Source: Bacillota bacterium (GTDB lineage: Bacteria > Bacillota > Limnochordia > Darwinibacteriales > DTU012). Taken from it: 53,335 nucleotides of DNA. A program made the position numbers and the translations under genes. Each line of letters opens with the position of its first letter. The first letter of the stretch is position 1. Positions 42,259-51,152 of the stretch are shown here, in pieces. Under the pieces are notes generated by a model. The model saw only the letters and a program-made list of their open reading frames with translations. It ran no database searches and was not told where the DNA came from. Location: assembly GCA_012521805.1 (NCBI GenBank), contig JAAYLQ010000055.1, positions 1 to 53,335 of the forward strand, read 5' to 3'.

Positions 42259-42288
42259 ACTCACCCGCTTGCGGAGGTGAGTATTTTT
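42259..42288 (+). promoter_or_regulatory. Terminator-like hairpin enclosing the dinG ribosome site
   Basis: ACTCACC-CGC (42259-42268) pairs with GCG-GA-GGTGAGT (42271-42282) and is followed by ATTTTT. The right arm holds the Shine-Dalgarno GGAGGTGAG of the TTG start at 42287. It can act as terminator of the upstream operon, as a translational block, or both. Confidence 0.6.
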
Positions 42289-44347
42289 GTATTACGACCG
42301 CAATTTTTTTCTGCCTTCGGGCAAACTCGCTCAATTAGAAGGTTATGAATATCGAGAACAACAGCAGAAAATGGCTGATCAAGTTTTAGATATCCTTATA
42401 AATGGTCATATAGGTTTGATTGAAGCTGGAACGGGAACAGGTAAATCATTGGCATATCTCTATCCTGCGGTTTGCTTTGCAGTTTCGAAAGGTGAAAAGG
42501 TGGTCATTTCAACCAACACAATCAATCTGCAGGAGCAGTTGTTAGATAAAGATATACCTGTGCTAAAAAAACTGGGACTCCAATTTAAGGCAGCTGTTGT
42601 CAAGGGTTGGAGCAATTATCCATGCTGGCTGAGGTTAAAGGATCTCCAAGAACAGCTGCAGGATGAAGCTGATGCTGAAACCATGCTACAGATGGAAGAA
42701 CTGCTGGAAAAAGAATCAATCGCTGAAATCACGAAACTATTTGACAGCTTAAGTGCGGACATAAAAGAACAGATCCAGGCCGAATCTGATTTATGTATTC
42801 GCGGTAAGTGCAGCTTTTTTAATCAGTGTCCTGTTTTTATCAACCGCCGTCTGGCAGAAACAGCAGATATTGTAATCGTCAATCACCATCTTCTGCTGGC
42901 GGATATCGCTGTGCGTCAGGCTGTAGGGTGGGAGGAAAATGCTGTACTGCCCTTATACTATCACCTGGTGGTCGATGAAGCTCATCATATTGAAGATATC
43001 GCAACCGAGTATTTCGGTGTACAGCTTTCGCTGCTCCGGATTAGGAGGCTGTTGGGTTTTTTAAACCGACCATATGGCAAAAATCGCGGTGTATTAGCCA
43101 GTCTGCGCCAAAAACTAAGCCGCAATCCATCCGAGGAAAACGATGACATTTTATCAGTCTTAGATTGGCAGCTGCTGCCGCAGTTGAGAATAGTTGATGA
43201 GGCTGCTGTCAAGTATTTCGCCGCGTTAGAAAAGGAATTCTTCAAGGAAAGTGAGGATTCGGAAACTGTTTTGATCTCCTACTGCGGCTTGGAAAGAGAA
43301 CCGCTTTTAGAAAGTTATGATCGTTTTTTTAGTGCTTTAGTCACCTTAAAAACGCAGCTGGAGAATTTAGTCCACCTGCTTGAGCCAGATGAAGGCGATA
43401 AATTAATGCCTTATTTAAAGCGGTTCGAATCAGTAATTGCTGATTTAGAGTTTTTAATGGAAGCAAATGATCGAAGCTGTGTCTACTGGTTGAAAAAACA
43501 ATCGAAACAGTTCGGCTGTGTACTTCAGGCAGCACCAATTTATGTTGGTGAACAGCTGAGGGAGAATCTGTTGTTTCAGGTTAAATCCGCTATCTTTACC
43601 AGTGCTACTTTAACTGTTAACCAAGAATTTACTTTCTTTTGCAACAGCATCGGTATTGATCAGAATGAAAATTGGGATCTAAATACGGCCATTTTCGCAT
43701 CCCCTTTTGATTATCAAAAACAGGTTTTCCTGGCTGTCGCTAAAGACATGCCCTCGCCGGATCGGTCAGAATTTACAGAGGTGCTGGTCGATCACTTAGA
43801 GCCGCTGTTAGCAGTGACGCAGGGACGAGCATTCATCTTGTTTACTTCCTATGCTATGCTGCGGAAAACTGCTCAACTTGTCAGGGAGCGGGGATTAGAT
43901 CAGGAGTACAACTTTTTGGTTCAGGGAGAAATGCCCCGTACCGAGATGCTGGATCGCTTTCGCGGGGAACTAAAGACTGTTCTTCTCGGAACCGATAGTT
44001 TTTGGGAAGGTGTGGATGTTGCAGGAGAGGCTCTATCGACGGTTATTATTACCAAATTGCCTTTTAAGGTGCCGACTGAACCGATTGCAGCCGCCCGCAG
44101 CGAGCAACTGCGCCAAAGCGGCAGTAATCCTTTTCTAGAATATTTTTTACCGCAGGCTGTTTTGAAGTTTCGCCAGGGATGCGGACGCCTAATTCGCACC
44201 AAGACAGATAGGGGCATGATTTTAATCTGCGATAAACGAATTATGGAGCGGAACTATGGGAAATTTTTTATTAAGTCACTGCCCGCTTGTTCTATTCATT
44301 ATGATAAATTAGAAGCAATTGAGCAGGAGGTTAGGTCATGGGTTTAA
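42287..44347 (+). CDS. dinG: DinG/XPD-family ATP-dependent DNA helicase
   Basis: The 686-residue superfamily 2 helicase has Walker A GLIEAGTGTGKSLAYLYP (about 45-60) and four cysteines of an iron-sulfur cluster (C112 in YPCWLR; CIRGKCSFFNQCP near 170-181). The DEAH box is VVDEAHHIEDIA near residue 229. Motifs V/VI are GTDSFWEGVDVAGEALSTVII and KFRQGCGRLIRT. There is no N-terminal exonuclease domain, unlike many Firmicute DinG proteins. The TTG start (42287) has GGAGGTGAG 5 nt upstream. It overlaps the next gene by 10 bp. Confidence 0.92.
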   Translation: MYYDRNFFLPSGKLAQLEGYEYREQQQKMADQVLDILINGHIGLIEAGTGTGKSLAYLYPAVCFAVSKGEKVVISTNTINLQEQLLDKDIPVLKKLGLQFKAAVVKGWSNYPCWLRLKDLQEQLQDEADAETMLQMEELLEKESIAEITKLFDSLSADIKEQIQAESDLCIRGKCSFFNQCPVFINRRLAETADIVIVNHHLLLADIAVRQAVGWEENAVLPLYYHLVVDEAHHIEDIATEYFGVQLSLLRIRRLLGFLNRPYGKNRGVLASLRQKLSRNPSEENDDILSVLDWQLLPQLRIVDEAAVKYFAALEKEFFKESEDSETVLISYCGLEREPLLESYDRFFSALVTLKTQLENLVHLLEPDEGDKLMPYLKRFESVIADLEFLMEANDRSCVYWLKKQSKQFGCVLQAAPIYVGEQLRENLLFQVKSAIFTSATLTVNQEFTFFCNSIGIDQNENWDLNTAIFASPFDYQKQVFLAVAKDMPSPDRSEFTEVLVDHLEPLLAVTQGRAFILFTSYAMLRKTAQLVRERGLDQEYNFLVQGEMPRTEMLDRFRGELKTVLLGTDSFWEGVDVAGEALSTVIITKLPFKVPTEPIAAARSEQLRQSGSNPFLEYFLPQAVLKFRQGCGRLIRTKTDRGMILICDKRIMERNYGKFFIKSLPACSIHYDKLEAIEQEVRSWV

Positions 44348-44922
44348 TCATTGCATTCATCATATTACTGCTGGCGGTTTCCGCTCCAGCCCAGATGGTG
44401 GAACAGGTGTATATAGTCCAGCCGGGAGATACGTTATCGGAAATCGCATTGGAGTATAATCTTGATTGGCGTTACCTGGCCCAATTTAATGACATTAAGG
44501 ATCCGACTCGGATGCGAGCGGGAATGAAACTCCGGATTCCCAGCAAAGTCTATGTGGTCGATTTTACTCCCGAAGAACGGGATCTTTTAGCGCGATTGAT
44601 TCATGCTGAAGCCCGGGGTGAGCCCCTTGAGGGGCAGATTGCTGTCGGAGCAGTTGTAATCAATCGGGTAAAGAGTGACAAGTTTCCCGATACAATTACA
44701 GAGGTAATCTATCAGAAGGGACAATTTAGTCCAATAGCTTTGGGCACCATGCCAAAAGTTCCCCAAGAGTCTGCGGTCGAAGCTGCTGAGAGGGCTTTAG
44801 CTGGTGAAGATCCCACCGGAGGGGCACTATTCTTTTATAATCCAAAGACAACGGCTGCGCCTGAGTTTTGGAAAACAAGGCCGGTGATCAAACAAATTGG
44901 CAATCATAACTTTGCAATCTGA
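44338..44922 (+). CDS. LysM-SleB-type cell wall hydrolase
   Basis: The 194-residue protein has a signal peptide (GLIIAFIILLLAVSAPAQ), one LysM domain (VYIVQPGDTLSEIALEYNLDWRYLAQFNDIKDPTRMRAGMKLRIP), and a Hydrolase_2 domain (RDLLARLIHAEARGEPLEGQIAVGAVVINRVKS; FFYNPKTTAAPEFW; IGNHNFAI). Probable substrate is spore cortex or wall peptidoglycan. It is the second SleB-like gene in the window and is translationally overlapped with dinG, an unusual pairing. Confidence 0.92.
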   Translation: MGLIIAFIILLLAVSAPAQMVEQVYIVQPGDTLSEIALEYNLDWRYLAQFNDIKDPTRMRAGMKLRIPSKVYVVDFTPEERDLLARLIHAEARGEPLEGQIAVGAVVINRVKSDKFPDTITEVIYQKGQFSPIALGTMPKVPQESAVEAAERALAGEDPTGGALFFYNPKTTAAPEFWKTRPVIKQIGNHNFAI

Positions 44923-44954
44923 GGCAAATACTTGTTATTTGCCTCTTTTTTTTT
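44921..44954 (+). terminator. Terminator after the LysM-SleB gene
   Basis: GAGGCAAATA-CTTGT-TATTTGCCTC, a perfect 10-bp stem followed by nine T residues. The stop codon TGA (44920-44922) overlaps its first base pairs. Confidence 0.93.
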
Positions 44955-44984
44955 GAATATGAATACATGAGGAGGGGATTAGTG

Positions 44985-45764
44985 ATGCGCGTATTTGTCT
45001 TGAAGCTTAACTTCGCTCATGTATTGGTTGCTGTTGTGGCGCTGCTCCTGATATTCAGCGTTTATCACGAAACTGTTCTGCCAGCAATTTCTCATGTGAT
45101 CAGTGTGGCGTCGAATCGGTTAGTGCCAATCTATGCGGTAAATACAGAAGCAAAAAAAGTTGCCATCTCGTTTGATGCGACTTGGGGAACCGACTTAACC
45201 GATGAGATCTTAGGGATTCTGCGGGAGTATGATATTAAAACCACATTTTTTTTGGCGGGCTATTGGGTTGATAAATATCCTCAGTATGTAGTTAGAATTG
45301 CAGAGGAAGGTCATGAGATTGGAAATCACAGCTACTCCCATCCCCATATGAATAATCTTACTTTTGAACAGGCTGTGATGGAATTAGAGCGTAATCATGC
45401 AATGATTTATGATTTAACTGGTCAAAACTCATTTCTCTTCCGTCCGCCTTTTGGAGAGTACAATAACACTGTAATTAAAGCTGCAGATTCTTTGGGTTAC
45501 TATACTATTCAATGGTCGGTCGACTCGCTTGACTGGAAAAATACCACTTCAGACCAGATTTATCAGCGGGTAATGGGGCAGATCAAACCTGGTGCAATTG
45601 TTCTTTTCCATAACGCAGCTGTGGGGACACCAGATGCTATTCGCAGAATCATTCCTGATTTGCTTGCTCAGGGATATGAGATTGTGCCGATTTCAGAATT
45701 GATTTATCGCGAGAATTACTATATTGATAACAACGGTATCCAACATCTGCGGAGAGGAGACTAG
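44985..45764 (+). CDS. Polysaccharide deacetylase, PdaB-like
   Basis: ATG 44985, 7 nt after AGGAGGGG, is preferred; ATG 44967 lies before that motif. The 259-residue protein has a membrane anchor (residues 8-27) and a NodB domain. Its motifs are SFDATWGTD (D64, D70), HSYSHP (H115, H119), FRPPFGEYN, SVDSLDW and LFHN. All catalytic positions appear present. PdaB-type enzymes help maintain spore cortex or wall; exact substrate unproven. Confidence 0.9.
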   Translation: MRVFVLKLNFAHVLVAVVALLLIFSVYHETVLPAISHVISVASNRLVPIYAVNTEAKKVAISFDATWGTDLTDEILGILREYDIKTTFFLAGYWVDKYPQYVVRIAEEGHEIGNHSYSHPHMNNLTFEQAVMELERNHAMIYDLTGQNSFLFRPPFGEYNNTVIKAADSLGYYTIQWSVDSLDWKNTTSDQIYQRVMGQIKPGAIVLFHNAAVGTPDAIRRIIPDLLAQGYEIVPISELIYRENYYIDNNGIQHLRRGD

Positions 45765-45768
45765 GGCA

Positions 45769-46761
45769 ATGGCTCGGAGAACTTGGTTTTCGTTGGTTAT
45801 CACCAAAAAGACTCTATTTATCAGTGCGGCTGGATTGCTTGTAATTGTTTTCGTTCTGGTTGGCTCAAGTTTGTATAATCAGCTGCTGCGCCGGGTGCAT
45901 GGGGTAAAACCAGGAGTGAAAATTGCCGGACATGATGTTGGCGGTCTCTTAAGAAGTGAATTATATGATGCTTTGATCAAAATAAGTGAAGGAGAAATTA
46001 AAGAAGCTAGAAATGCTAGTTATGACTGGAACAGCGATGTCGTTCACCCGGAACAGGTGGGTCAAGTGATTGACTTTAACGCAACTCTACATTTGCTTAT
46101 GCAGGCTTCAGCGGGCTCTATAGTAGAATTTGTAACGGTACCGGTTATACCTTCAATCACCCAGGCAAATTTTTCCCCCTATTACCGAGGACCGGCTGAT
46201 AAGCCTTGGGTCAGTTTGATGGTCAATGTAGACTGGGGTAATGAATATATCCCATCCATGTTAGAAACATTTAAGCGCTATGGTGTCACCACCACTTGGT
46301 TCCTAACGGGAACATGGGCAGAAAAGTTTCCTGATTTAGCTGAGCAAATATCACAAGCGGGACACGAAATCGGGAATCACGGCGGCTGGCACGGAATGCC
46401 AAGTCAAATGAGTCAGGAACAGGTGCGGGACCTGATCTTAACTGGGGAGGAGAAAATTATGGATATAACTGGTCAGAAACCAATGCTGTTCGCACCGCCA
46501 GCAGGGGATTTTAACAAACAAACCGTGGCAGTGGCAGCTGAACTGGGCTACAAAACCATTTTATGGACTCTTGATACGATTGACTGGCAGCGCCCTGCGC
46601 CTACAGTAATTATTGATCGGGTTGTAGGTAGAATTCAGAATGGCGCCTTTGTACTTATGCATCCTACCGAGCCTACCGCACAAGCTCTACCCTTAATCAT
46701 TGAGCAGCTGCAGCAAAAAGGTTACTCTGTAGTGCCGGTGTTGCAAATCTTGAATCAATAA
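45769..46761 (+). CDS. Membrane-anchored NodB-family protein with N-terminal peptidoglycan-binding-like region and altered active site
   Basis: ATG 45769 follows GGAGAGGAGA. The 330-residue protein has a membrane helix (15-35) and a region resembling VanW/YoaR-type peptidoglycan-binding segments (GVKPGVKIAGHDVGGLLRSELYDALI, about 45-125). A NodB domain follows: D155 in VNVDWGNEY, H204 and H208 in NHGGWH, TLDTIDW and LMHP. The usual catalytic-site arginine motif RPPxG is APPAG (Ala241). It may be a weak enzyme or a binding protein. It lies 4 bp after the PdaB-like gene. Confidence 0.82.
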   Translation: MARRTWFSLVITKKTLFISAAGLLVIVFVLVGSSLYNQLLRRVHGVKPGVKIAGHDVGGLLRSELYDALIKISEGEIKEARNASYDWNSDVVHPEQVGQVIDFNATLHLLMQASAGSIVEFVTVPVIPSITQANFSPYYRGPADKPWVSLMVNVDWGNEYIPSMLETFKRYGVTTTWFLTGTWAEKFPDLAEQISQAGHEIGNHGGWHGMPSQMSQEQVRDLILTGEEKIMDITGQKPMLFAPPAGDFNKQTVAVAAELGYKTILWTLDTIDWQRPAPTVIIDRVVGRIQNGAFVLMHPTEPTAQALPLIIEQLQQKGYSVVPVLQILNQ

Positions 46762-46793
46762 TAAAAGAGTTCCCGCGCAGGAACTCTTTTATT
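46760..46793. terminator. Bidirectional terminator
   Basis: A perfect 14-bp stem (AATAAAAGAGTTCC with GGAACTCTTTTATT) around a 6-nt loop. Its left arm includes the deacetylase stop codon and its right arm the stop codon of the GH18 gene on the other strand. Confidence 0.92.
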
Positions 46794-48072
46794 TTAGGGT
46801 ATTGTTAATAACATCCCATATGCCTGAATCCTCTTGACCTAAACGCCACAGTGCTATACCATTTAACTGATATTGATTAACTAGTTCAAGTTTGTACTTT
46901 ATGCTGTAGCGGTTTTCGAACCAGACTTGGCGGTTGCTTCCGTAGGTAAAATACGGAACCTTATCCTCACCCTGCCAGCGGATGCTTGCATTGTTGGAAG
47001 CTGCCAGCTGCATTGTTTGATCATAAGTGAGGGCTGACGCCATGCCGGTTTGCGGCCAATCGTAGCCATAGTTAGGAATGCCTAGAATGATCTTATCTGA
47101 GGGTACCTGGCTGACTGCGAACTTAACTACATCTTCCACCCATTTGATTGATGCGATTGGTCCCGGTGGTCCGGCACGATAATGCTGATCGTATGCCATG
47201 ATTACCAGCTGATCCACGTGTTTGCCTAATTCAGCATAATCGTATGCTCCCGAAAAGTTATTGTCAGGATTGTCTGCGGTTTTAGCCGGAACAGCCATTG
47301 TCACTTTCAGTCCCTCAGCATGGAGAGCTTGGCTCAGTTCTGCAACAAAGCTTGTAAGAGCTTGCCGGTCAGTGGCGGGCACATTTTCTAAGTCGAGATT
47401 TACACCGGTCATACCCCAGTTAATTAAAGCAGATTTGATTTCGGTAACCGCTCTAGCTCGAGCAACTTCGCTGTTTAGCAGTGCACTAACAACCTTTGGA
47501 TCGAAACTGCCGTTAAACATATTATGAATTAGTGCATAAGTTTCAACTTCTCGGTTGCCGGCAAATAAGAGCACCTGTGCCATTGCTTCTGGTTCAAAAT
47601 CAGCGTTAAGGGTGCCATAACTAGATAAACCCCAGCTCCAAGGTGCGATGCCGGTAAGGTAGTTGCTGTTCTGAATCAAGCTGTTGTATGATGATGTGCC
47701 TACTAGATAATAACCTAAAACTGATTTTCCATGCGGTTTTGCCTGTGGTTTATTCGGGACTGTTTTTATCAAATACTCAGCAATCCAGCCGATGCGCCCA
47801 TCGGAAAGTTTAACTTCATACCAATCATCTTGTAAATCCAAGATGATTACCCGTTCACCTTGATGGAGTGAAGTTAGTGCATCATGTTGAGTTCCCGGTC
47901 CTGTCCGAACCGTAACTTTGTCACCAATTACTTCACCCTGCTGTCCGATTACCGCGGTTTTTGTAATTTCGCTTGGTGTTAAAACAGGCGAATCAGGAGC
48001 AGCGCCGCCGCCAAGGATGCTGGTTACATAGAACAATAGAGTTAAAACGGGAATCAAAATGTTTTGGTTCAT
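46789..48072 (-). CDS. SH3-domain GH18 family glycosidase (SleL/YaaH-like)
   Basis: The 427-residue protein has a signal peptide (1-24), a bacterial SH3 domain (about 45-103, VTVRTGPGTQHDALTSLHQGERV), and a GH18 barrel. The catalytic motif is GVNLDLENV with Glu229, followed by VTMAVPAKT, VIMAYDQHY and LGIPNYGYDW. Such enzymes cleave N-acetylglucosaminyl bonds; SleL acts on cortex fragments during germination. Here an SH3 domain replaces the LysM domains of SleL. GAGAGGAGGA precedes the ATG. Confidence 0.92.
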   Translation of the reverse strand: MNQNILIPVLTLLFYVTSILGGGAAPDSPVLTPSEITKTAVIGQQGEVIGDKVTVRTGPGTQHDALTSLHQGERVIILDLQDDWYEVKLSDGRIGWIAEYLIKTVPNKPQAKPHGKSVLGYYLVGTSSYNSLIQNSNYLTGIAPWSWGLSSYGTLNADFEPEAMAQVLLFAGNREVETYALIHNMFNGSFDPKVVSALLNSEVARARAVTEIKSALINWGMTGVNLDLENVPATDRQALTSFVAELSQALHAEGLKVTMAVPAKTADNPDNNFSGAYDYAELGKHVDQLVIMAYDQHYRAGPPGPIASIKWVEDVVKFAVSQVPSDKIILGIPNYGYDWPQTGMASALTYDQTMQLAASNNASIRWQGEDKVPYFTYGSNRQVWFENRYSIKYKLELVNQYQLNGIALWRLGQEDSGIWDVINNTLK

Positions 48073-48114
48073 TATGCGTCCTCCTCTCCAACGTCGATAA
48101 TAATAACCAATACT

Positions 48115-48144
48115 ATATTACCATGTTCTGCGATCCTAACACAA
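48115..48144 (-). promoter_or_regulatory. Promoter of the GH18 gene
   Basis: Read on the - strand: TTGTGT (48144-48139), 18 bp, TAATAT (48120-48115), with an extended TGG before the -10. Confidence 0.55.
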
Positions 48145-48202
48145 AGACAAATAATGTTTGCTCTGGTGTTAATTAGATATTACTAGGGGTAAGGAGAAAG
48201 CA

Positions 48203-49432
48203 ATGTACGAAAAGACGATTTTACCAAATGGTATTCGCGTAGTATCTGAATTCATACCCAATGCTAGATCGATTACGCTCGGTGTATGGTTTGAAGTTGG
48301 CAGTAGAAACGAACAAGATGACCAGCATGGTTACAGCCATTTTATCGAGCATATGGTGTTTAAAGGCAGCGAGAAGTACAATGCCCGCACGATCGCTGAA
48401 TTGATCGAAGGAGTAGGGGGCTATCTCAACGCATTTACAAGCAAAGAGTTTACTTGTTATTATGCCAGCTTTCTAGATCAGGATTTTAAACTGGTTGTCG
48501 ATATCCTTCATGAAATGCTGCTTAAACCAACATTCTTGCCAGAGGAAATAGAACGAGAGCGGCAGGTGATTCTGGAGGAAATAAAATCATGTGAGGATTT
48601 ACCTGAAGATCATGTGCATGAACTGTTTTACGCACAGCTTTGGCCGGAACAGTCCCTGGGCAGACCAATTTTAGGTACGGTCGACAGCGTGGCGGAAGCC
48701 AACCGGAATGATTTACTTAAGTTCTACCGCCAGTATTACACACCGGATCGCTTAGTAATAGCTGCTGCGGGGAATATTGAGCATCAAGTGTTAGTTGATG
48801 AATTTGCCTGGAAATTTGAAGCTCTAAATCCAAACTGCAGCGGGGAAAAAGCCATGCCATCAGCTCCAACTCCAGCGCAGCAGCAGGCATTATACGTTCC
48901 CAAAAATCTGGAGCAGGTTCATCTATGCTTTGGCGGGCCAGGACTCTCACGTTTCAACTCAGAGTTAGAGACACTGCGTTTGCTTGATGCTCTAATTGGT
49001 GGAGGCATGAGCTCTCGTTTATTTCAGGAACTGAGGGAAAACCGAGGGTTAGTTTATAATGTTTACTCTGATTATGCGGCTTATCGGGATACAGGTGAGT
49101 ATCTAATTTATGCGGCTTGTTCCCGCAGTAATTACCAGCAGGTAATCGATGTGCTGCGCCAGGAATTAAAACTTTTGGTCCAAAGCCCAGTAACTGAAAT
49201 GGAACTTGGACGGATCAAAGGACAGGTGAAAGGCAATCTTGTTTTATCATTAGAAAGCTTTATGAACCGCATGGTGAAACTAGCGAAGGATGAGTTTAAT
49301 CATAACCGCTTAGTTTCGGTTGATGAATCGTTAGCTTTAATTGACCAAATTTCTGCTCTGCAGCTGCATGCACTGGCTCAGCAAATTCTCGACGTGGATA
49401 ACTGGAACCTAGTGGTGTTGGGACTTGCATAA
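48203..49432 (+). CDS. M16 family zinc peptidase (YmxG-type)
   Basis: The 409-residue protein has the inverted zinc motif HFIEH (H46, E49, H50) with a downstream Glu in ILEEIKSCEDLPEDH, and the C-terminal half with GGMSSRLFQELRENRGLVYNVYSDY. It resembles processing peptidase beta subunits and B. subtilis YmxG. No signal peptide. It is commonly upstream of ymxH and dapB/dpaA, as here. ATG 48203 follows AAGGAGAAAG. Confidence 0.94.
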   Translation: MYEKTILPNGIRVVSEFIPNARSITLGVWFEVGSRNEQDDQHGYSHFIEHMVFKGSEKYNARTIAELIEGVGGYLNAFTSKEFTCYYASFLDQDFKLVVDILHEMLLKPTFLPEEIERERQVILEEIKSCEDLPEDHVHELFYAQLWPEQSLGRPILGTVDSVAEANRNDLLKFYRQYYTPDRLVIAAAGNIEHQVLVDEFAWKFEALNPNCSGEKAMPSAPTPAQQQALYVPKNLEQVHLCFGGPGLSRFNSELETLRLLDALIGGGMSSRLFQELRENRGLVYNVYSDYAAYRDTGEYLIYAACSRSNYQQVIDVLRQELKLLVQSPVTEMELGRIKGQVKGNLVLSLESFMNRMVKLAKDEFNHNRLVSVDESLALIDQISALQLHALAQQILDVDNWNLVVLGLA

Positions 49433-49501
49433 TTTTCAAAATATGGTATTTTATTAATAGACTTCGTTGCCCAAGGGAGGTAGTGGAAGGAGTGATCCTT
49501 T

Positions 49502-50818
49502 ATGGCTGCTATCCGCGGAGTCTGTTTTTGTATTCTTCTCATTCTTATTTTTATCCAAATCCAGCTTCCCATATCTGCTGCAGCTTTACTTGAGCTAGAA
49601 GAGATTTCGGGCTCGCTACGCATTAACCCCATGAATTTCACTACTAGTGCCCGATTTGGTGTTGATTGTGAATTGACTCAACGTCATCGTTTATCTGGAA
49701 ATTTAACCCTAGAGTCAACAAGTTCTCAACTACTGGGGTTAACCTTTCATGATTGGGTCTTTGACTATCATCCCAGTACTAAACGTCAGCTTTCTCTGAA
49801 GTACAACAGCCCCTTGATCACTTCAAGCGACTTATTTCGCATTATCCACAAAGATTTTTACAGCGAGAAACATTTAGCCCTAGTGTATCAGCAGCAGGAA
49901 CCTCATCTAGTAGTGGTTGTGGCTGAACAGGTTCCAAGCAAAACACGCCTACCCAGCTTTGTCGGTTTCGGACAGTTTGCCTTGAGTAACGACCCGTGGA
50001 CATGGCAGATTTCCGCTGCACGCTACGATTCCCAATATTATCCTGAATTTGGACGCAACTGGGGTGAGATAGTGGTGCTGGAGACAGGTGTAGAACATGA
50101 TTCCTTTTCTTTGGAGGCAGGTTGGGGCTATCTTCAGCGCCATGATTACCAGGAAGAATCTTTGGATTTCAACCAGAGTCAGGCGCTGGCTGTAAATCTT
50201 CAAGTAAACAGCGCTCAGATATCGTTTGCTCCTAGTTTCAGGATTATCGGCAGAGAATTTGATTGGCCGCTCACGAAAACCAAACCATATCCAAATGATC
50301 GGATTGGTTTTGGGACTCAGACTCGGTTTAACGCAGAACCTTGGCGAATTACATTTAACTGGGATCGCTTTAAAGCCCTCAGCAGCGAGCGGACTTACGC
50401 GACCACAAATTTGCAGTTGGAATATGGAGAGGCCAATCAAAGCATATCAGCGGCTGTACACTGGCACCCTAATCGCCGGGTAGTATTGGGATATCGTCGC
50501 GGAGATCTGACAATTGAGTGGAGGCCGGATCTGCCGCAAATCAAGTATAGGCGCCAGATTGGGAAACACGAAATTAGCTTGGCTGGTTCATCTTTAAACC
50601 TGCACCGCATAGAATATCGGTATAACAGCAATCTGAGTTTACATTTGATCTATAAGTTTGAAGCTAAAACTGGACGTCAATTCTATTATGGAGCTCTGCG
50701 TTTGAACAGCGGAAACGGCTGGTGTGAAATCAAGTATGGGCAGAGTGACCGGGGTCAGTTAACTGCTGGATTTAATCACAGTCCGCACTTAGAAGTATCA
50801 TGGGGTTGGAGTTGGTAA
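49502..50818 (+). CDS. Secreted all-beta protein, candidate outer-membrane beta-barrel
   Basis: I do not recognise a named family. The 438-residue protein has a clear signal peptide (CFCILLILIFIQIQLPISAAA). From about residue 35 to the end it is a succession of amphipathic beta strands with aromatic girdles (DPWTWQISAARYDSQYY, DSFSLEAGWGYLQRHDY, AEPWRITFNWDRFKAL, LSLHLIYKFEAKTGRQFYYGALRLN, HLEVSWGWSW). The last residue is Trp, as in many outer-membrane proteins. No long hydrophobic helix follows the signal. ATG 49502 follows AAGGAGTG. It is inserted between ymxG-like and ymxH genes, which are adjacent in many relatives. A secreted beta-rich coat or cortex protein is the alternative. Confidence 0.6.
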   Translation: MAAIRGVCFCILLILIFIQIQLPISAAALLELEEISGSLRINPMNFTTSARFGVDCELTQRHRLSGNLTLESTSSQLLGLTFHDWVFDYHPSTKRQLSLKYNSPLITSSDLFRIIHKDFYSEKHLALVYQQQEPHLVVVVAEQVPSKTRLPSFVGFGQFALSNDPWTWQISAARYDSQYYPEFGRNWGEIVVLETGVEHDSFSLEAGWGYLQRHDYQEESLDFNQSQALAVNLQVNSAQISFAPSFRIIGREFDWPLTKTKPYPNDRIGFGTQTRFNAEPWRITFNWDRFKALSSERTYATTNLQLEYGEANQSISAAVHWHPNRRVVLGYRRGDLTIEWRPDLPQIKYRRQIGKHEISLAGSSLNLHRIEYRYNSNLSLHLIYKFEAKTGRQFYYGALRLNSGNGWCEIKYGQSDRGQLTAGFNHSPHLEVSWGWSW

Positions 50819-50821
50819 GGT

Positions 50822-51091
50822 GTGCGGTATTCCGATTTGGCTGGGAAGGAAATTGTCTGTTTTGATGAGGGGATTCGTTTAGGAGTAGTCAACGATACAG
50901 ATCTAATCATCAATACCGAGACTGGTGTGGTAGATTCAATAATTATCCCTTATGGTAAGAGCTGGTTTAACAAACGAATGATTGTAATCCCGTGGCATGG
51001 AATAAAAAAAATCGGCCGGGATTTAATCATTGTTGATTTAACCACTGCTCAGGATTACGATGATCTGGTGCGCAGACTTGATCTAGAATAA
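50822..51091 (+). CDS. ymxH: YlmC/YmxH family sporulation protein (PRC-barrel)
   Basis: The 89-residue PRC-barrel protein begins RYSDLAGKEIVCFDEGIRLGVVNDTDLIIN and includes IIPYGKSWFNKRMIVIPWHGIKKIGRDLIIVD. Sporulation-linked in Firmicutes; function not defined. GTG 50822 lies 3 bp after the beta-barrel gene's stop codon, so the two are probably co-transcribed; the upstream end supplies GG-rich ribosome sequence. Confidence 0.9.
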   Translation: MRYSDLAGKEIVCFDEGIRLGVVNDTDLIINTETGVVDSIIIPYGKSWFNKRMIVIPWHGIKKIGRDLIIVDLTTAQDYDDLVRRLDLE

Positions 51092-51096
51092 TTTGT

Positions 51097-51142
51097 CCCC
51101 TTTCATGGGTAGAATATCGATGTACCCATTTCAGGAAAGGGG
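51097..51142 (+). promoter_or_regulatory. Long hairpin enclosing the ribosome site of the stress-protein gene
   Basis: CCCCTTTC-ATGGGTA (51097-51111) pairs with TACCCAT (51123-51129) and, after a 5-nt bulge, GAAAGGGG (51135-51142). The GAAAGGGGG arm is the Shine-Dalgarno of the TTG at 51153. There are 15 base pairs in total. Confidence 0.6.
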
Positions 51143-51152
51143 GATTTGCAAG

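Noticed and set aside
49949-50440. 163-codon open frame on the - strand inside the beta-barrel gene
   Set aside because: No ribosome site; the + strand frame has signal peptide, ribosome site and tight spacing to ymxH.
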